A stretch of 64,000 nucleotides of DNA from Heterobilharzia americana (Eukaryota > Platyhelminthes > Trematoda > Strigeidida > Schistosomatidae): assembly GCA_944470555.2 (NCBI GenBank), contig OX104130.1, forward strand, positions 61,447,160-61,511,159, given 5' to 3'. Every line of letters begins with the position of its first letter. Position 1 is the first letter of the stretch. Position numbers and translations under genes: made by a program. The notes beneath the pieces are model-generated. The model did not search any database. It was not told where the DNA came from and saw nothing but the letters and a program-made list of their open reading frames with translations. Below are positions 1 through 12,100 of this stretch, piece by piece.

Positions 1-2060
1 GTAAAAGCTCTCCGTCAACAGTCCATCTCCTCTTCTTGTCATAACGTGTTGATGGTATTATTGTTGTTGACGTTCTGATGAGCGTTCAAGTCGATTGGTT
101 TCCGCATTAAGTTCGTATCGCCCGCAATCCGTTAGGCCGTACTACCGATTATAGCAAAATCAATATGTAAATCACCATAAACCTCCAAATTGAAACCTAT
201 TATTACTTACGATATAGTATAACACACATCAAAAACTTTGCAACTGAACTGAATTTAGCTTGTTATATACATTACGAATGAATGGATTCACTGAAACCTG
301 TGAAAACTTATAATCCATGTTGTTTATGTTAAGTTCATTGCAAAGTGTAGATATATATTCAATATTGTACCAACCAAATATTCAATCTAAAAATTTTACT
401 CCGACTATCATGTTTCACAACTAGGAGCTGATACCCTTTTTTTCGACCTCCACAAATTTTACTCTACACCAACACATAAAATTCGTTTCAGTATCAAAGT
501 AAACTTATGGTGGCTGGCCTGAAAACAATTTGAAGACATAAATACTCATGAAATAATCAATGAATAACAATCTGTAAAAATAACATGTTGCTGATACAAT
601 GTTAGAGTGCGATAAGATTGCTCGAATCTTCATAAAAAAGCCTGAAATTCCTTGAAAACAAATCGTGTAGAATCAACGTTTTGAGAAAAAGCACATAGAT
701 CTACGTGCAAATATCACGATAACCTAACGAGCAGTGTTGATGGAACGCTTGTTCCTTCGAGGTCCTACTATACCAGAAAGGTCTACTGGATAGTGAATAC
801 ACAAAAAGCGATTATCGTTAACATGTTCTTAAACAATGAAATGATGTATCATGATGGGTTAGACCAGTCATCAGTGGTTAGTGGTGATCCAAAACCACAG
901 GACATATGTCTGACCACACTTCCCATGATATAGGACAATTTTCGTGGCATCAAAAAGCCATACGTGACTGGCCTGTCCCATGGGCTCTGTGATCACACAC
1001 TTACCCTTCTTTTTTAGATGCCTCAAAAAGATCTAGCCTTCCAAGGTGTAGGCAGCGGGGAAGTGTCAACCGCCCTCGCAACTGTCAGCACTTAAGTCCC
1101 TCCCCAAATATCAGATTAGTTTAAAAGGAGACAATCAATGGGATACATGGTTCTGGAAAGGTGTAGAAGTAGTCAAGACCATTGTAAATATGCATGAACC
1201 GTTGTATTTTGTACACATTTAGACGTTACAATACACCTTCTGCTGTCTTACTGCCTTTTATATTTACCGAAGAATTAAGTGACAACCAAGGGTGGAATTT
1301 GAAGGTTAATGTGTTCACTCCCACACATATATAGCCGGGTTATGTTATGGCTTTATAATGCTAACTATTTCGTTCGGATCTTGCTATATCTAGGCTGAGT
1401 GGTAATTCTCCGGACTCATCATTTGTTCTTAATTGGGCTCAGATAAGACTGATAATCAACACGTTAGGAGGGCCAACAGAAAATTAATTTCCTAAGCCAA
1501 ATAGTTTCGAATGAAAAACTAAGCTGATAGGAATAAAAGTGACATAGGTGCTAATTATTTAAGTTGGACTACTTGACTGGATACACTGTGAATCACATTT
1601 TCAACAGATTACTTACAAAGATAGAATTACACACAGTGATCTCTATTCAGAACAGTCATAGGTTCAGCTTAATTCAGAAGCTATCTAACAGTCGATGTGA
1701 GTGGTTTCGACAGAACCTATTTAAACAAGGCGGATGTTAGATACGCCTGCATCTCCGTATTATTCGTGGTTCGTTTCATATCACATTCCCCCCTTCCCTA
1801 TTATTTACGCTTTTTTAGTTATATTACTTACTACTTATCAGTAGCATTATTCATATCCCGGAATTTCTATTGCTTTGCAAAGTTTAAAAAAACTAATAAC
1901 TAGACATTGGACATAATTCGTATTTGTGTAGGTCACAGCGTGTTTGAAATGAAATAATCCAACGTCCCGCACGGAAGTCTAGTTCGAGCTTCTTCAGGGG
2001 CATAATTCCAAACCGAAATATCAAAAATATATACATAGTTTGAGGTTTATGAAGATTTAT
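1..2060. other. Intronic DNA, no gene seen
   Basis: AT-rich sequence with short spurious ORFs only. The stretch 860-1100 is less AT-rich and reads like repeat-derived DNA, but I could not assign it to a family. Confidence 0.5.
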
Positions 2061-2320
2061 TTTCAGTGGCATGCTTTGAGATGAATATCCCGAAGTCCTG
2101 GTGAGAAGCAGTGATATGTCGCAGAAGTGAAGCGCATGCCAAATGAAGATCTTAGTGGATAGTTGCGCTACATCGTGAATTGAACTCCGACCGAATGGCT
2201 TACGTGTTCGCTTTGGAACCTGAAGGTCTTCGGTTCGGCTACTGGCAGGATGATAGGTGCATACTTCTGAGGAGCCCCGTGCTAGGACGAAACCACTGTC
2301 TAGTGCCCCCCCCCCCAGGA
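2060..2320 (+). mobile_element. SINE2 copy with hammerhead
   Basis: The 5' part (AATATCCCGAAGTCCTGG) matches the copies near 38600 and 55930. A tRNA-like head follows, then TGCATACTTCTGAGGAG, a stem-loop, GACGAAAC and GTCTAGTGCCC. The 3' end is lost in a run of ten C residues at 2308-2317, directly abutting the antisense SINE1 at 2320. Confidence 0.6.
2257..2306 (+). ncRNA. Hammerhead ribozyme motif in SINE2
   Basis: Core CTGAGGAG at 2267-2274 fits the CUGANGA consensus with G at the free position 7. GAAA is at 2289-2292 and a GTC cleavage triplet ends at 2300. Stem I is weakened (ACTT against TAGT). Activity is doubtful. Confidence 0.5.
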
Positions 2321-2510
2321 TCAGATTGTTCGACCTCTATTGGCATATGGGCTCTTATGCGAATGCCTCGATATTGCTTGAATGTTAATTATGATAATTT
2401 GTTTTGGTTTTGGCTAGCAGAAGAATCCAGGATGCGCATTTCGTCCTATTTGGGACTCATCAGCAAGACGAAATGCGCGTCCTGGATTTTCCTACTTGTC
2501 ACATTGAAGC
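2320..2510 (-). mobile_element. SINE1 (Sm-alpha-like), antisense, with fold-back hairpin
   Basis: Read on the minus strand, the 3' body (AGGCATTCGCATAAGAGCCC and on to 2320) follows a hammerhead with CTGATGAGTCCC, AAATAGGAC and GAAATGC. The segment before the ribozyme is not the usual ATCCAG strand but an inverted copy of the ribozyme's own 3' flank. This makes a hairpin with arms 2424-2445 and 2467-2488, with one mismatch in 22. The tRNA-like head is absent. Confidence 0.75.
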
Positions 2511-2519
2511 AGATTTTCA

Positions 2520-3341
2520 TTTACAGTTTGATGTGCTGACTCGTCCTCTTTTACTTTTGATTGCGTTGCCTTCGTACTTCTTCATTTAATAATATTGTAT
2601 TGCACATATTGTTGGATTAACTTGGACTAGTTAGATCACAGAGAAATAACTAAAAACGAGAGGGTTGAGTTTGTAGAAGAGCTTATTAGTAATATATGAA
2701 GAGGAATGATGCTTAAAATAGCCAATGACCATAAAGAACTTGATTGGTGATAACGTTTTGGGGGTGGTTGACATTTCCCAGCTGTCCATACCGTAGACGG
2801 TTACTTCTTCTTGAGGTACGAGAAAAAGAAATTGTATTAGCAATAGTGGAACGTGACCACAGAGGTCAAGGAACATTTACTTGCGACTGGTCAAACACAA
2901 CGCTTTGAAGATTTTTAGGCTAAACTTTGATTACTTTGGATCTAGCTAGAAACTTCCCGCCACTAGAGTACCAAAGGACTAGAGATTGTGGCTAGTTGAC
3001 TTAGATGAACTTCTGGGTATGATAGTCTTCAGTATTAACCCTATTTGGTAACATAGTGCAACAGCTGAAAGTGTTCAGCTGGGAAAATTGTAAATGTACA
3101 CCGTACAATTCATAAACAGTTAGCAAAATTTAAACTATTTCCTTCATCATAAAACTCGTATGTTAAGTTCGAATCTATTACAATGAATAAGTATTAAAAA
3201 TTGTGTAGTTCAGATCCAACACTTTCCAAAGGGAAAGCTACTCAGATTACGATTTATCCCATAAACGATTCAAATAAACAGCATGAAATTAATGAAGACA
3301 AACTGACTACTAAAGAGGAAAACAACGAAATTGAAAATTAC
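2520..3341. other. Downstream intron, no gene seen
   Basis: AT-rich. A minus-strand segment at 2760-2880 has a repeat-like look (SWEMSTTP in one frame), but no family could be named. No ELP1 exon was found. Confidence 0.4.
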
Positions 3342-3591
3342 CAATCAATCTTATTGCCTGCGCATGTATCTCTGCATGACTCAAGTATCTTTCAGTAAAT
3401 GCCACCTCATCAGTTTGTTTCTCATTCAGTTCAAGACAACGTGTAGCAGCAATACACCACAATTGGGTATTTGTAGCAGACAGAAATGTTTTTGCTGCTA
3501 AACCAAAAAATCCACCTTTCATATAAACTTGTCCAGCAGAAATAAGATTTTGTGATGAAATTAAATATTCAGCCCACGAATGACAAAGTTC
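3342..3591 (-). CDS. ELP1: ELP1 exon (solenoid), last one in the window
   Basis: Eighty-three codons begin ELCHSWAEYLISSQNLISAG then QVYMKGGFFGLAAKTFLSA, aligning with the vertebrate [37 protein letters not shown] repeat. Next is WCIAATRCLELNEKQTDEVA. The acceptor is ATATTCCAG ahead of 3591; the donor is GTAATT after 3342. One base is left. I found no further ELP1 exon between here and position 1, so the dimerisation domain and stop codon lie off the left edge. Confidence 0.94.
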
Positions 3592-3689
3592 CTGGAATAT
3601 AAAATATACACTATAACGATAGATACACCAGTGTAACTGATAGAGTTCAGGCGAATCTGTCAATAATTAAAAAAACGCTCAAGGAAAAA

Positions 3690-4965
3690 GTTCATAGAAT
3701 GGCAGTCAACACTTTACCTCTACTTTATCGACTTTGAAAAGGCCTTCGACAGTGTCGACCAAGAAGTTATTTGGCAGCCGCTTCAACACCAAGGAGTATC
3801 ACAAACTTTTATCAACCTCATTCAACAGTTATATGCTATATATGATGCTACATGCAAAGTCATTCACAATGGAAAACTATTCACTGATACCTTTGAAGTG
3901 AAGACAGGTGACACGAGTAAGAGATGATTGCCGTCTATTATCACCGATCATCTTCCTGATTCTGGTCCACTCGACTGGATTGCATGATGTGACAAACTGT
4001 GAGGAGTGAGAATAGTGACATACACACTGTCTGGACCGATGAAAAGACCCTGGAAGAAGATTTGGATTTCGCCTACGATGATGATGATGATTTATGTCGT
4101 CTAATGTTTTGTGGCACAAACTGGAAGATGTACTACAGGTGAAAACCAACAAGTTGGTAGAAGAGGTGATGCAGCGAAGATGGGACTTCACTTCCTTCAG
4201 GTGAAAGTAGAGAAGATGGAGATGATGAAGATACCCAACCAACAACAGCGCCAACAACAACATGCACCAATCACAATGAAGGAGAGAAACCTAAAGGAAG
4301 TAGTCTCCTTCACGTACATAGTTAGGTAGGATGGTTTCAACTACAGGTGGCACGAGCACAGATGAGGATGTGAAAACCAGGATTGGAAATGCAAGACAGG
4401 CTTCCACTAATCTGAAATCAGTGTGGAGATCTGTTGTACTCAGCATGTGGAACAAGATCCGGACTTTCAACACCAATGTCTAGTCAGTGTTACTATGTGT
4501 TTTAGAAACGGCGTGTCACGAAGAGCATTTCCAATAAACTAAATACGTTCATCAACAGCTGCCGCTTACGCTGGCTAAATGCTGAAGAGCAGATGAGAAG
4601 GGAAAAAGAATAAGGAAGAAGGGACTCTGGCAACGAACCAACCAAGAACCTATCGCCCAACAAATATTCAAGAGAAGAAAGCGGAGATGGATTGTATTAG
4701 ACATACACTGAGAATACCGTTTGCGGACATCACGCATCAGGCCAGGCCCACGAGTAGAACAGAAATGGGAAACGACGAGTTGGGTGTCCGAGGGTGACAT
4801 AAAGGAAATCGTTTGAGGAAAAAATGAAAGTTTTTGGCAGGCAGTCGTGGAGCAAGGTTCAAAAGGTTGCAGAGGACAGAGTACAATGGAGACGTGCTAC
4901 AGAAGCCTAATGTTTCACTAAGAACCCAAGGGACAAATATTAATAATCAAAATAAGGAAAAGGCT
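3690..4965 (+). mobile_element. LINE-A (RTE/SR2-like) RT fragment, defective
   Basis: The DFEKAFDSVD motif region starts at 3729. Degenerate coding then runs through the RT and the C-terminal repeat region with its CAACAACAG-rich stretch, to the family 3' end CCTAATGTTTCACTAAGAAC and CCAAGGGACAAATA near 4950. Many stops and frameshifts are present. It shares an unusual indel (TTGCATGATGTGACAAAC for ATCATGCAACAAAC) with the copy at 21215. It starts about 100 bases upstream of the ELP1 exon at 3342-3591. Confidence 0.8.
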
Positions 4966-6005
4966 AGTTTTAATTACGTAATGTCTAAAATAGTGATGAC
5001 AAGGTTGAGGTATTATTGTTACTAGGTTAAATGACGTAATATGATTAAAGGAATCGATGATTGTAATGAGAAATAATAATTTTTAGGAGTGGAAGAAATT
5101 TGAGAAGACCTAATACTTTAGTTACGATTTGGATGGACATAATTCTTGCAGTTTATATCGCTTACAAATCAAGTGACTGAATAAACTATGTTTAAATGAA
5201 GACTTTAAGCTTCAAAATATGAAATGCTATAGGTTCTACAGTTTGAAGAAGTTTCAGGTGTACACCATTTCGAAGAGTTTTCATGAATGTAATCGATAAC
5301 AAATGAAGTTATTTTCTACACTTACCCCGTGAGTGGTCAGAATTAATCAAATGCTCTAGGAAAGAGGTGAGAAATACTCTTATTTCTACTTTATGCAAAC
5401 CATCCTGTAATATATTTGATGTTACATGCAATAAGTGAACCGGGGAAATGTTAAACACAAATAGAGGTGACCAACGTAACTAACGCATAATCAAAGTCAG
5501 AATTCGATAGCACAGATCTTTCTTGATGAGCATGTCAGACAGGTTTTTTTTAAAATACTTTTGTTAATACATCTCTATCGGACATTAAATTCACAAAAAA
5601 AAGGATTTTTAAGAAACATATAAGTAGGATTGTTTATAATGTGGTTTCAATTTCACAGGATATCGGTTTTCAATTAGAATATTTTCAAGAAAACTATATT
5701 CATCTTACAAAGTATACGAACTGCAAATAACGTGGACTCAAGAACACAAAGAATGAATCCTATTTCGCTTGGTGTATTAAAGCAATCGATCTTGATAGGT
5801 CATTTTATGATGATTATTATTATTAGTTTACACGTTGTGTAGTTCTTTTTCCTTACCCTCTTGATTTGTAATCAAGATTAAATTTGATTAAAAAGACAAT
5901 AATTTCTGAAACGTTCCCTTTTTATAGCTAAGTAAATATAATATTTTTATAAGATTGTACAACATGAGAATGATATTGCTGAAAAGAATGAGTCTTTATA
6001 GAATG
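4966..6005. other. Intronic DNA, nothing recognised
   Basis: AT-rich with short homopolymer runs. No ORF, RNA gene or known repeat was recognised. Confidence 0.5.
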
Positions 6006-6007
6006 TT

Positions 6008-6145
6008 TTTTGATACTGAGTGGTGATTGAAAGTGAAATGGAAATTTGCACTACAACCGGATTCGAACCAGCCACCACTGGGTTCCCCCGGTTTGATGCT
6101 ATACCAACTGAGCTACAAGTTTCGACTGTTGGTCAGATTTTTTTA
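6008..6145 (-). mobile_element. SINE3 (tRNA-like head), antisense
   Basis: Box B is visible in reverse as CCGGATTCGAACCAGCCACC and box A as CCAACTGAGCTACAAG. The 3' tail, reversed, is ACTGAGTGGTGATTGAAAG. It faces the sense copy at 6175 head to head. Confidence 0.7.
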
Positions 6146-6174
6146 TATTTCGCTTTAATCACCAGGTCTTTTTT

Positions 6175-6300
6175 TGTGAATTTGTGACGCGTTACAAGCT
6201 CAGTTGGTAGAGCATCGGAGCCATAAACCCTATAGTCGCTGATTCAAATTCCGCTGCGGTCCAAATTTTCATTTCACCTCAGTTAGTCAAAATGACAATT
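6175..6300 (+). mobile_element. SINE3 (tRNA-like head), sense
   Basis: Box A is AGCTCAGTTGGTAGAGC, box B is CGCTGATTCAAATTCCGC, and the family tail GGTCCAAATTTTCATTTCAC follows. With the antisense copy at 6008 it forms an inverted pair with a roughly 40-base centre. Confidence 0.7.
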
Positions 6301-7479
6301 GATATGATGCTCCCTATCTTATATTCAGTTACATCCGAATTGGGATCAGAAATCGTGATTAGGCAGTCAATGTGTATACGATCAAGTGGTACTAACTCAT
6401 CATGAATTTACATGGTAGTCGAGTAAAACTCTTAGTGATTGTTACATTCAGCTGACTAGTCCTAAATAGGATGGCACAGACATATGCTGACAAAGGCTGA
6501 TTCATTTCGGTAAAACCAAACAAGAACGAGAAATAACACATTCTAATATCACTGGTATATCGACTATATTAGGTTGATTTTAAAAGGTAGTAGAGAATAG
6601 TATCATACCTATTGTGTATTAACCTACACTATATTGGTTGGAATTTCTGAATAGATGTCACAATGAACCTCATTAGATTCAACAATTCCATCATGATGAG
6701 AATCTAACAGCAGAAGAGTATAACTCAAAATCTCTAACGTATATTGTATCTCAAGAATAGGCATAAGCATAGGATGATATGAACATAGAAACTCGGATAC
6801 TGTTTGGAATCATAGTTAGATGTTGTTGATGCCTATGTTGTACAAAGTGCTAGAGTTCATGCTGTGATGTTTCATTTGATCCTCATTCAAAGTTTTTTGT
6901 GTAGTGTTAGACTGTAGGCGTTTTTTAATACAGCAAAAATTGGAAAGAGGTTTTAAAACATAAACCAGATGAACAGGTGAATTTCAAGGCTGTTTGAGTT
7001 ACCAGTTCGACTTTGCATAGAAGGTTGTCTATTTTTACCCAGAGTCAATTTTCATCTAATTTATCAATAAAGTGTTGTCTGATCTACTCTAACACTTAGG
7101 TGATTATCAATACACACAATAAGTTAAATATGTTTCTAACTGACATAAAAGTATTTGTACAGTCTACTGATATCGTTCATATGAGATTATTGTAAACAGT
7201 CAGGTTCATGATAGATTTGCAAAACCAATCAAAGAAATAACTGACTATAATTGTGCATCAGATTAGACAGATGCCATTCAGTATACTATCGACATCGATG
7301 GTCCTCTTTCCGTAAGACGACAACTCCAATTCAATAGAAAACGCAACTGTAAGTTGGGCATGCAAAAGGTGTATATGAAAACTCTTCACTAAAATGGACA
7401 TTCTAATAGTACTGGTTAGAAAGTGTAGATTGTGGAGATGTCAAATACCCTTTCATCTAACATGATTATATTTTCACTC
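6301..7479. other. Intronic DNA, nothing recognised
   Basis: AT-rich, no coding signal or recognisable repeat. Confidence 0.5.
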
Positions 7480-7745
7480 CTGACACAGGACCAGAACAAT
7501 GAAGTTATGCATCAATCTCGTCGTGCAATGTGAGCTGAAGTAGGTTCAAGCTGGAAAATAGCTCGAAGCAGTAAGACTAAACATAACATGAAGTCGTTGA
7601 CTGTTAGTCTGAGTCGTATTATGAAATGTAGACCTCCTGGTTGGGATTCATGTGGCAACAGAAACCATCGGTTGAAGACTCTAACTGACATGGATCAGAA
7701 TAAACGTTAGTGGTCCTAACGTATCCACACACTTTCCATATTTTA
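7480..7745 (+). mobile_element. LINE-B 3' fragment
   Basis: The degenerate translation keeps AEVGSSWK, MKSLTVSLS and LKTLTDMDQNK. These match the C-terminal AEVGPGWKK, MKSLTVGLSHVG and LETLGDMDQNRSQW of the clearer copy at 62755. It is one of only two plus-strand copies of this family here. Confidence 0.6.
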
Positions 7746-9192
7746 ATCGTAATACAGAATTCAGTATATTCCTTAATTCCCTCTTGTTATCTTATCACGA
7801 TTTCCCACCAATTTGACTGCTTTCTTCCGTATTTCTTATTGCTTTGTGCTGGTATAATGTGAGGTAACTTAAACTGTTATGTAGTAATGTCTGGTTCTCA
7901 GTTGATAGTGATGATGGAACAGTGAGTCAAGAAGCACATCTTTAACTTTAATCCTGAAATGATGCAATTGAAATCTTTCATGAGACAGATTATTTTCATT
8001 CTGATTTGTGGTTAAAAAAACAACGTTATTTGTATTATTGATTTCTTTCCCACCTTGCTCTTGTTTGGCTTATGTAAACCCTGCATCCCTTTCTATCTTT
8101 AATTTTTTTATACTACTTAGTATTATTGAGTAGCATAATTTATTTTCATTTATTCTTATTTGATCCACAACTTGACTGTTCATTCTATTCAGTCGTGCCT
8201 TGTTCATCATTTAACAGCCCTTTGCGGTTTCATGATCTTGTTAGGATTTCTTTCGTTGCTCCCTGATGTGCTATTTTACCTTGGACATTTGATTATTTCG
8301 TGTCTTTGCCTCATCGTGGGAAGATGCACGCGTCTTTCATATTCCCTTCCGGTTTGTATTGGTCACAGCCCTTCTGTTTACACTGTTATCACACTCTCCA
8401 TAAACCCACAGATACCTTAAGACTCAAGGTTTATAATTTATAATTTAATATTTTTTATGAACATGGGACCGTATTTCAGACGAATCCTGTGTTTTGCATT
8501 TTACGCGTAACTCAAGCGTTTAGATTATTTTTGGAACATCGCTTATTCGCTTTAGTTTCAAATTCCCCGGAAAGAAATTCACACATACTTCTGCTGTTTA
8601 CAACATCACCTACCTTCCGTTTGGATACTTGATTCAAAAGTATAGTCAGTACGAAAGATGTTACTTATTCCGTAGACAAAAGTGAAGTATTATTTATCCT
8701 TGTGATAAAGTCAAGATGAGCCTACGAATTCATTTTCATAGTGTGAGTTTCGCATACTTCCATTTCCGGCAGTAGTAGTAGTAGTGGTGGTGGTAAAGCA
8801 TTCAAATTATTGTAGTAATAAGTCATGAATCATTTCAGTTGCATGTACTAGATGTTGCATCGTTGAACAAAGAATCGGTTAATCAGTCTCTTTCACCTGC
8901 TATAAAATAGATTTCTGAACTGTCACTATCTGGCGTTGGATAGTGTGACTATGGACTAATGTATGAATGCAAAAACATTCAAGCTTCTTACGATACTACT
9001 TAATTGACTAGTGGGCATGTAAACTTAACCTACTACGAGTAGTATACATAGTTCCTTCTAAAAATTCTCTACTCCATCAAATAGTATCGAAAAATATTAT
9101 TTCCAGAAGAATACTGAGCTGACTTTAGTGCTTCGGAGAGCAGATTATCATTACGAATACTATTCATGTAAAGAAAAAACAACATAAAATAC
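7746..9192. other. Intronic DNA; one 86-codon ORF without known relatives
   Basis: The stretch 8160-8420 (+) is open for 86 codons, hydrophobic and Cys/Leu-rich. It lacks any recognised domain and its codon use is like the surrounding T-rich DNA, so I do not call it a gene. A (TAG/TGG)n stretch lies at 8774-8794. Confidence 0.4.
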
Positions 9193-9290
9193 CTTGAATT
9201 CTTCAGCATCCTGTGGTAATATTTCAGCTACTTGTGCGTATAAGTGATGTGTTTTCACATATGACAAAAGTTCATCTCTGTGTTCTGGAC
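9193..9290 (-). CDS. ELP1: ELP1 short exon (solenoid)
   Basis: A 98-base exon encodes PEHRDELLSYVKTHHLYAQV then AEILPQDAEEFK. It matches the vertebrate [33 protein letters not shown] repeat, with the leading Gly rebuilt across the intron. The acceptor is TTTTTCAG ahead of 9290; the donor is GTATTT after 9193. It leaves phase 0, as the next exon requires. Confidence 0.92.
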
Positions 9291-9519
9291 CTGAAAAATT
9301 GACAGATTAATAGACTTGAATAATATTCTTTGGATCATTGAGCAGGTGACTAAATAGGACTAGGAATTTACTAGTTATCAGCATTAAAAAAGTAACGTGA
9401 ATAGATAGATAGATGGGTAATGTCAAAAATGTACTAAAACTCGATATATGCTTCAATAGTTCCCCAAATGACGTCAGTCCATGATGAATACTACTTCTAA
9501 ATAGCTTACTAGTTGAAGG

Positions 9520-10300
9520 CTGTACGTGAAGCTACACTGGTGGTTTATTGATCCACCAGGATTGCTCACTGTCACTATTCCTATTTAAATTCGTCGTAGA
9601 TGTACTAATGAACATAATCTTAAGTAAGCTCGACTACACCCTGAAGGGCATCTGGTTGACGTGGAGTAGGCAGACAATATTGATTGTCCTGCTAGGTGAC
9701 AACGCTGACAAAGTCCAATGTCTTGTGAACCCACATGTTGAGCAGACGTTTGAATATGTTTGATATGCGCTTGGCTCTCAATTTGTCAAATGGAAGATGA
9801 TAGATAGTCAAAGACTGGTCTACTTCTTCAAGCACTCTCAGTTTAACGATACGGAGTGGAGTGGTGGAATGTGTCGACCATTTCACATACTTGGGGAGTT
9901 ACATCAGGCCGAATAGGCTGGTTGCTGGAGAAATCTTAGATCGTATAAAGAAGGCGTTATCTGCGGTGACAACTAGTTAGATATCTAACTATCTATCAAA
10001 GGAAAACTATACTGCAGCTCCTTCTGTCCTGTTATACCGTTGAGACATGTAGGTTAAACATGGAAGATACTGAGTGATTACAGGTTTTCGAACACAGGTG
10101 TCATCGTAGCTACGCTCACTTTTGATGAAATAAGTATGTGAGCAATGCTAAGTTAAGGCAAAGGCTATTATGCATGATACGAAGGTCGATTGATGCCCTC
10201 GTGAACTTTAATCGACTAAGTTATCTAGGATGTGTTTTACGCATCCCGATCGACCACCCACCGCAACGTCCCAGTCTAGGGGAAGCTGAAACAGGTTGCA
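9520..10300 (+). mobile_element. LINE-B fragment
   Basis: In one frame VVECVDHFTYLGSYIRPNRL is visible (9861 onward), the conserved C-terminal RT motif of this family. The 3' end runs into the (TA)n at 10303. The first part (9690-9925) is essentially identical to the minus-strand copy at 18600-18836. The second part (9955-10300) is nearly identical to the minus-strand copy at 16493-16832. Confidence 0.75.
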
Positions 10301-10302
10301 AG

Positions 10303-10329
<27 letters not shown>
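10303..10329. repeat. (TA)n microsatellite at PLE edge
   Basis: An AT-alternating tract that ends exactly where the left inverted repeat of the PLE begins. Confidence 0.95.
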
Positions 10330-10334
<5 letters not shown>

Positions 10335-11792
10335 TGAAAAATTTATATCCCATAAGGAAAACTAAACACACTATATGATGATGACAATAATATAATAATA
10401 GAGCGGATGATGACATAGGCATTTGTGGTTATAATAACAATTGAAGTGCGAATGATAACAAATTAGATTATGTAATATACGGAGCGGTACATAGAGAGTA
10501 TATAACTCAGAAGGGGGTGATAAAAATTGTTGAAAATGGTAAATCAATTAAGTATTATGTAATGGCATTAAACAAATTGGACAAGATGAAGTCAATGTTT
10601 TCTAAACTGATTAAGACAATTAAGTGAAATAACACCGGAAACTAGTTAAACTGAAGGCGATTATAATAACAATAATAGTGATAAAGGAAGGATACAAAGG
10701 TTAAATTAACAAAGTGGGAGGGGGAGCTAATGGGGTGGGGAAATATTATGGCCATGATAAAGACAATGACTGCACATACTTCTTTTATACACACAGATCA
10801 GGTCTTAGTTCATGAATAGCTAAAGCCTCCGCTGTTTTAGGGAGTTGAAAACGAAGAGAAGGTGGGAGGTTTGGGCGAATTTGATAAATAATTTCAAAGT
10901 CATTGTCTGAATTTGTTGTGTGATGGAGGTCAATCAAATGTTCTAGAATCGAACTTCTAACAGACTTTCTTTCACCTTTATAAAACCAAGCAGGAACATG
11001 TTCTCGTATACGTGTAGAAAGCATTCTCTGGCTACGGCCGATGTACCTTGCTCCACAAGAGCAGGTGAACTGGTAGATGCACATAGAGGCGGCCAAACGA
11101 GGAAGCTTCTTTTTAACACAGGTAGAGAATAGGTTACAGCTGGTAAAAGTCAACTGAAGTCTTCCTACGAAGAAAGTTCTATTGATTGATCTGGTAAGAC
11201 GATTCTTCAGTACATCCGGTGCTAGGTCACCTTTAAACTCTAGGCTCATAAACAATCTTTTCTTTGAGACCGAGTGGATGGTCGATTTAGTGTTTCTTTC
11301 TAACATATATTAGCAGTAAAACGGCTAGGGTAACCGTTTACGATAAGTGTACTTTTTAAAAAAGATAGCTCTCCATCAATACAATCATCACTACAGATAT
11401 TTCTTATTCGATAGCAAAGAGAGTGAATAAGATTTCTTTTTCCGTTGATGGGCACCTAACTATAAATCGCCTTCACTTTAATTAGTTTCCGGTGTTATTT
11501 CACTTAATTGTCTTAATCAGTTTAGAAAACATTGACTTCATCTTGTACAACTTGTTTAATGCCATTACATAATACTTAATTGATTTACCATTTTCAACAA
11601 TTTTTATCACCCCCTTCTGAGTTATATACTCTCTCTGTACCATCCTATATATTACATAATCTAATTTGTTTTCATTCGCACTTCAATCGTTATTATAACC
11701 ACAAATGCCTATGTCATCATCCGCTCTATTATTATATTATTGTCATCATCATATAGTGTGTTTAGTTTTCCTTATGGGATATAAATTTTTCA

Positions 11793-11799
<7 letters not shown>
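10330..11799 (-). mobile_element. Penelope-like element with inverted terminal repeats
   Basis: Inverted arms of about 335 bases (10330-10665 and 11464-11799) flank a truncated PLE coding region, and (TA)n tracts lie outside both arms. The arms differ at scattered positions. Read on the minus strand, the right arm is an inverted copy of the 3' non-coding region placed ahead of the coding part. Inverted terminal repeats are a known PLE configuration. Confidence 0.85.
10785..11460 (-). pseudogene. PLE RT thumb plus GIY-YIG endonuclease, 5'-truncated
   Basis: Upstream of 11306 the frame reads INGKRNLIHSLCYRIRNICS then PSRFTANI, the RT thumb region. After an interruption comes the endonuclease: CIYQFTCSCGARYIGRSQR, with the Y-F/Y-I-G signature and paired Cys, then TRIREHVPAWF, and the C-terminal TAEALAIHELRPDLCV. 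The RT palm with its YVDD box is missing. This is the domain order of Penelope (RT then GIY-YIG). Confidence 0.85.

Positions 11800-11846
<47 letters not shown>
11798..11846. repeat. (TA)n microsatellite at PLE edge
   Basis: About 24 TA units begin exactly at the outer edge of the right PLE arm, mirroring the tract at 10303-10329. Confidence 0.95.
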
Positions 11847-11847
<1 letters not shown>

Positions 11848-12100
11848 ATTGTGCAGCTTGAAAATAAATTCTTTTAAAAGAGTCTCTTCGCTGAATATCT
11901 TATTTTTGATGTTACAATGGGAATTATTAAATTCCATTGTAGTCACTTTATTAGAAATGTCACATAGTGAAACAGTATTATGAAAATAGAATATATCCAC
12001 CTATTGCATACACATCTACAGGTAATTCATTTCCCTTTGAAGGAAAGAGAAATATAAAATTGAATTTTGAGGGAGTTGTGGGGATTTGGGAATATTCTAA

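Noticed and set aside
2630..2876. Candidate ELP1 exon on the minus strand
   Set aside because: The peptide does not match the segment expected after the exon at 3342, and no phase-compatible acceptor was found.
3877..4263. 128-codon minus-strand ORF rich in His and Ser
   Set aside because: Antisense of the LINE-A copy at 3690; the same frame appears over the copy at 22089-22334.
6050..6240. Possible functional tRNA genes, also at 38935 and 60740
   Set aside because: Boxes A and B are present, but no complete cloverleaf closes, and the shared 3' tail marks them as SINE3 heads.
8160..8420. 86-codon hydrophobic ORF, possible small membrane protein
   Set aside because: T-rich intronic DNA readily gives such ORFs; no related sequence, promoter or splice context is visible.
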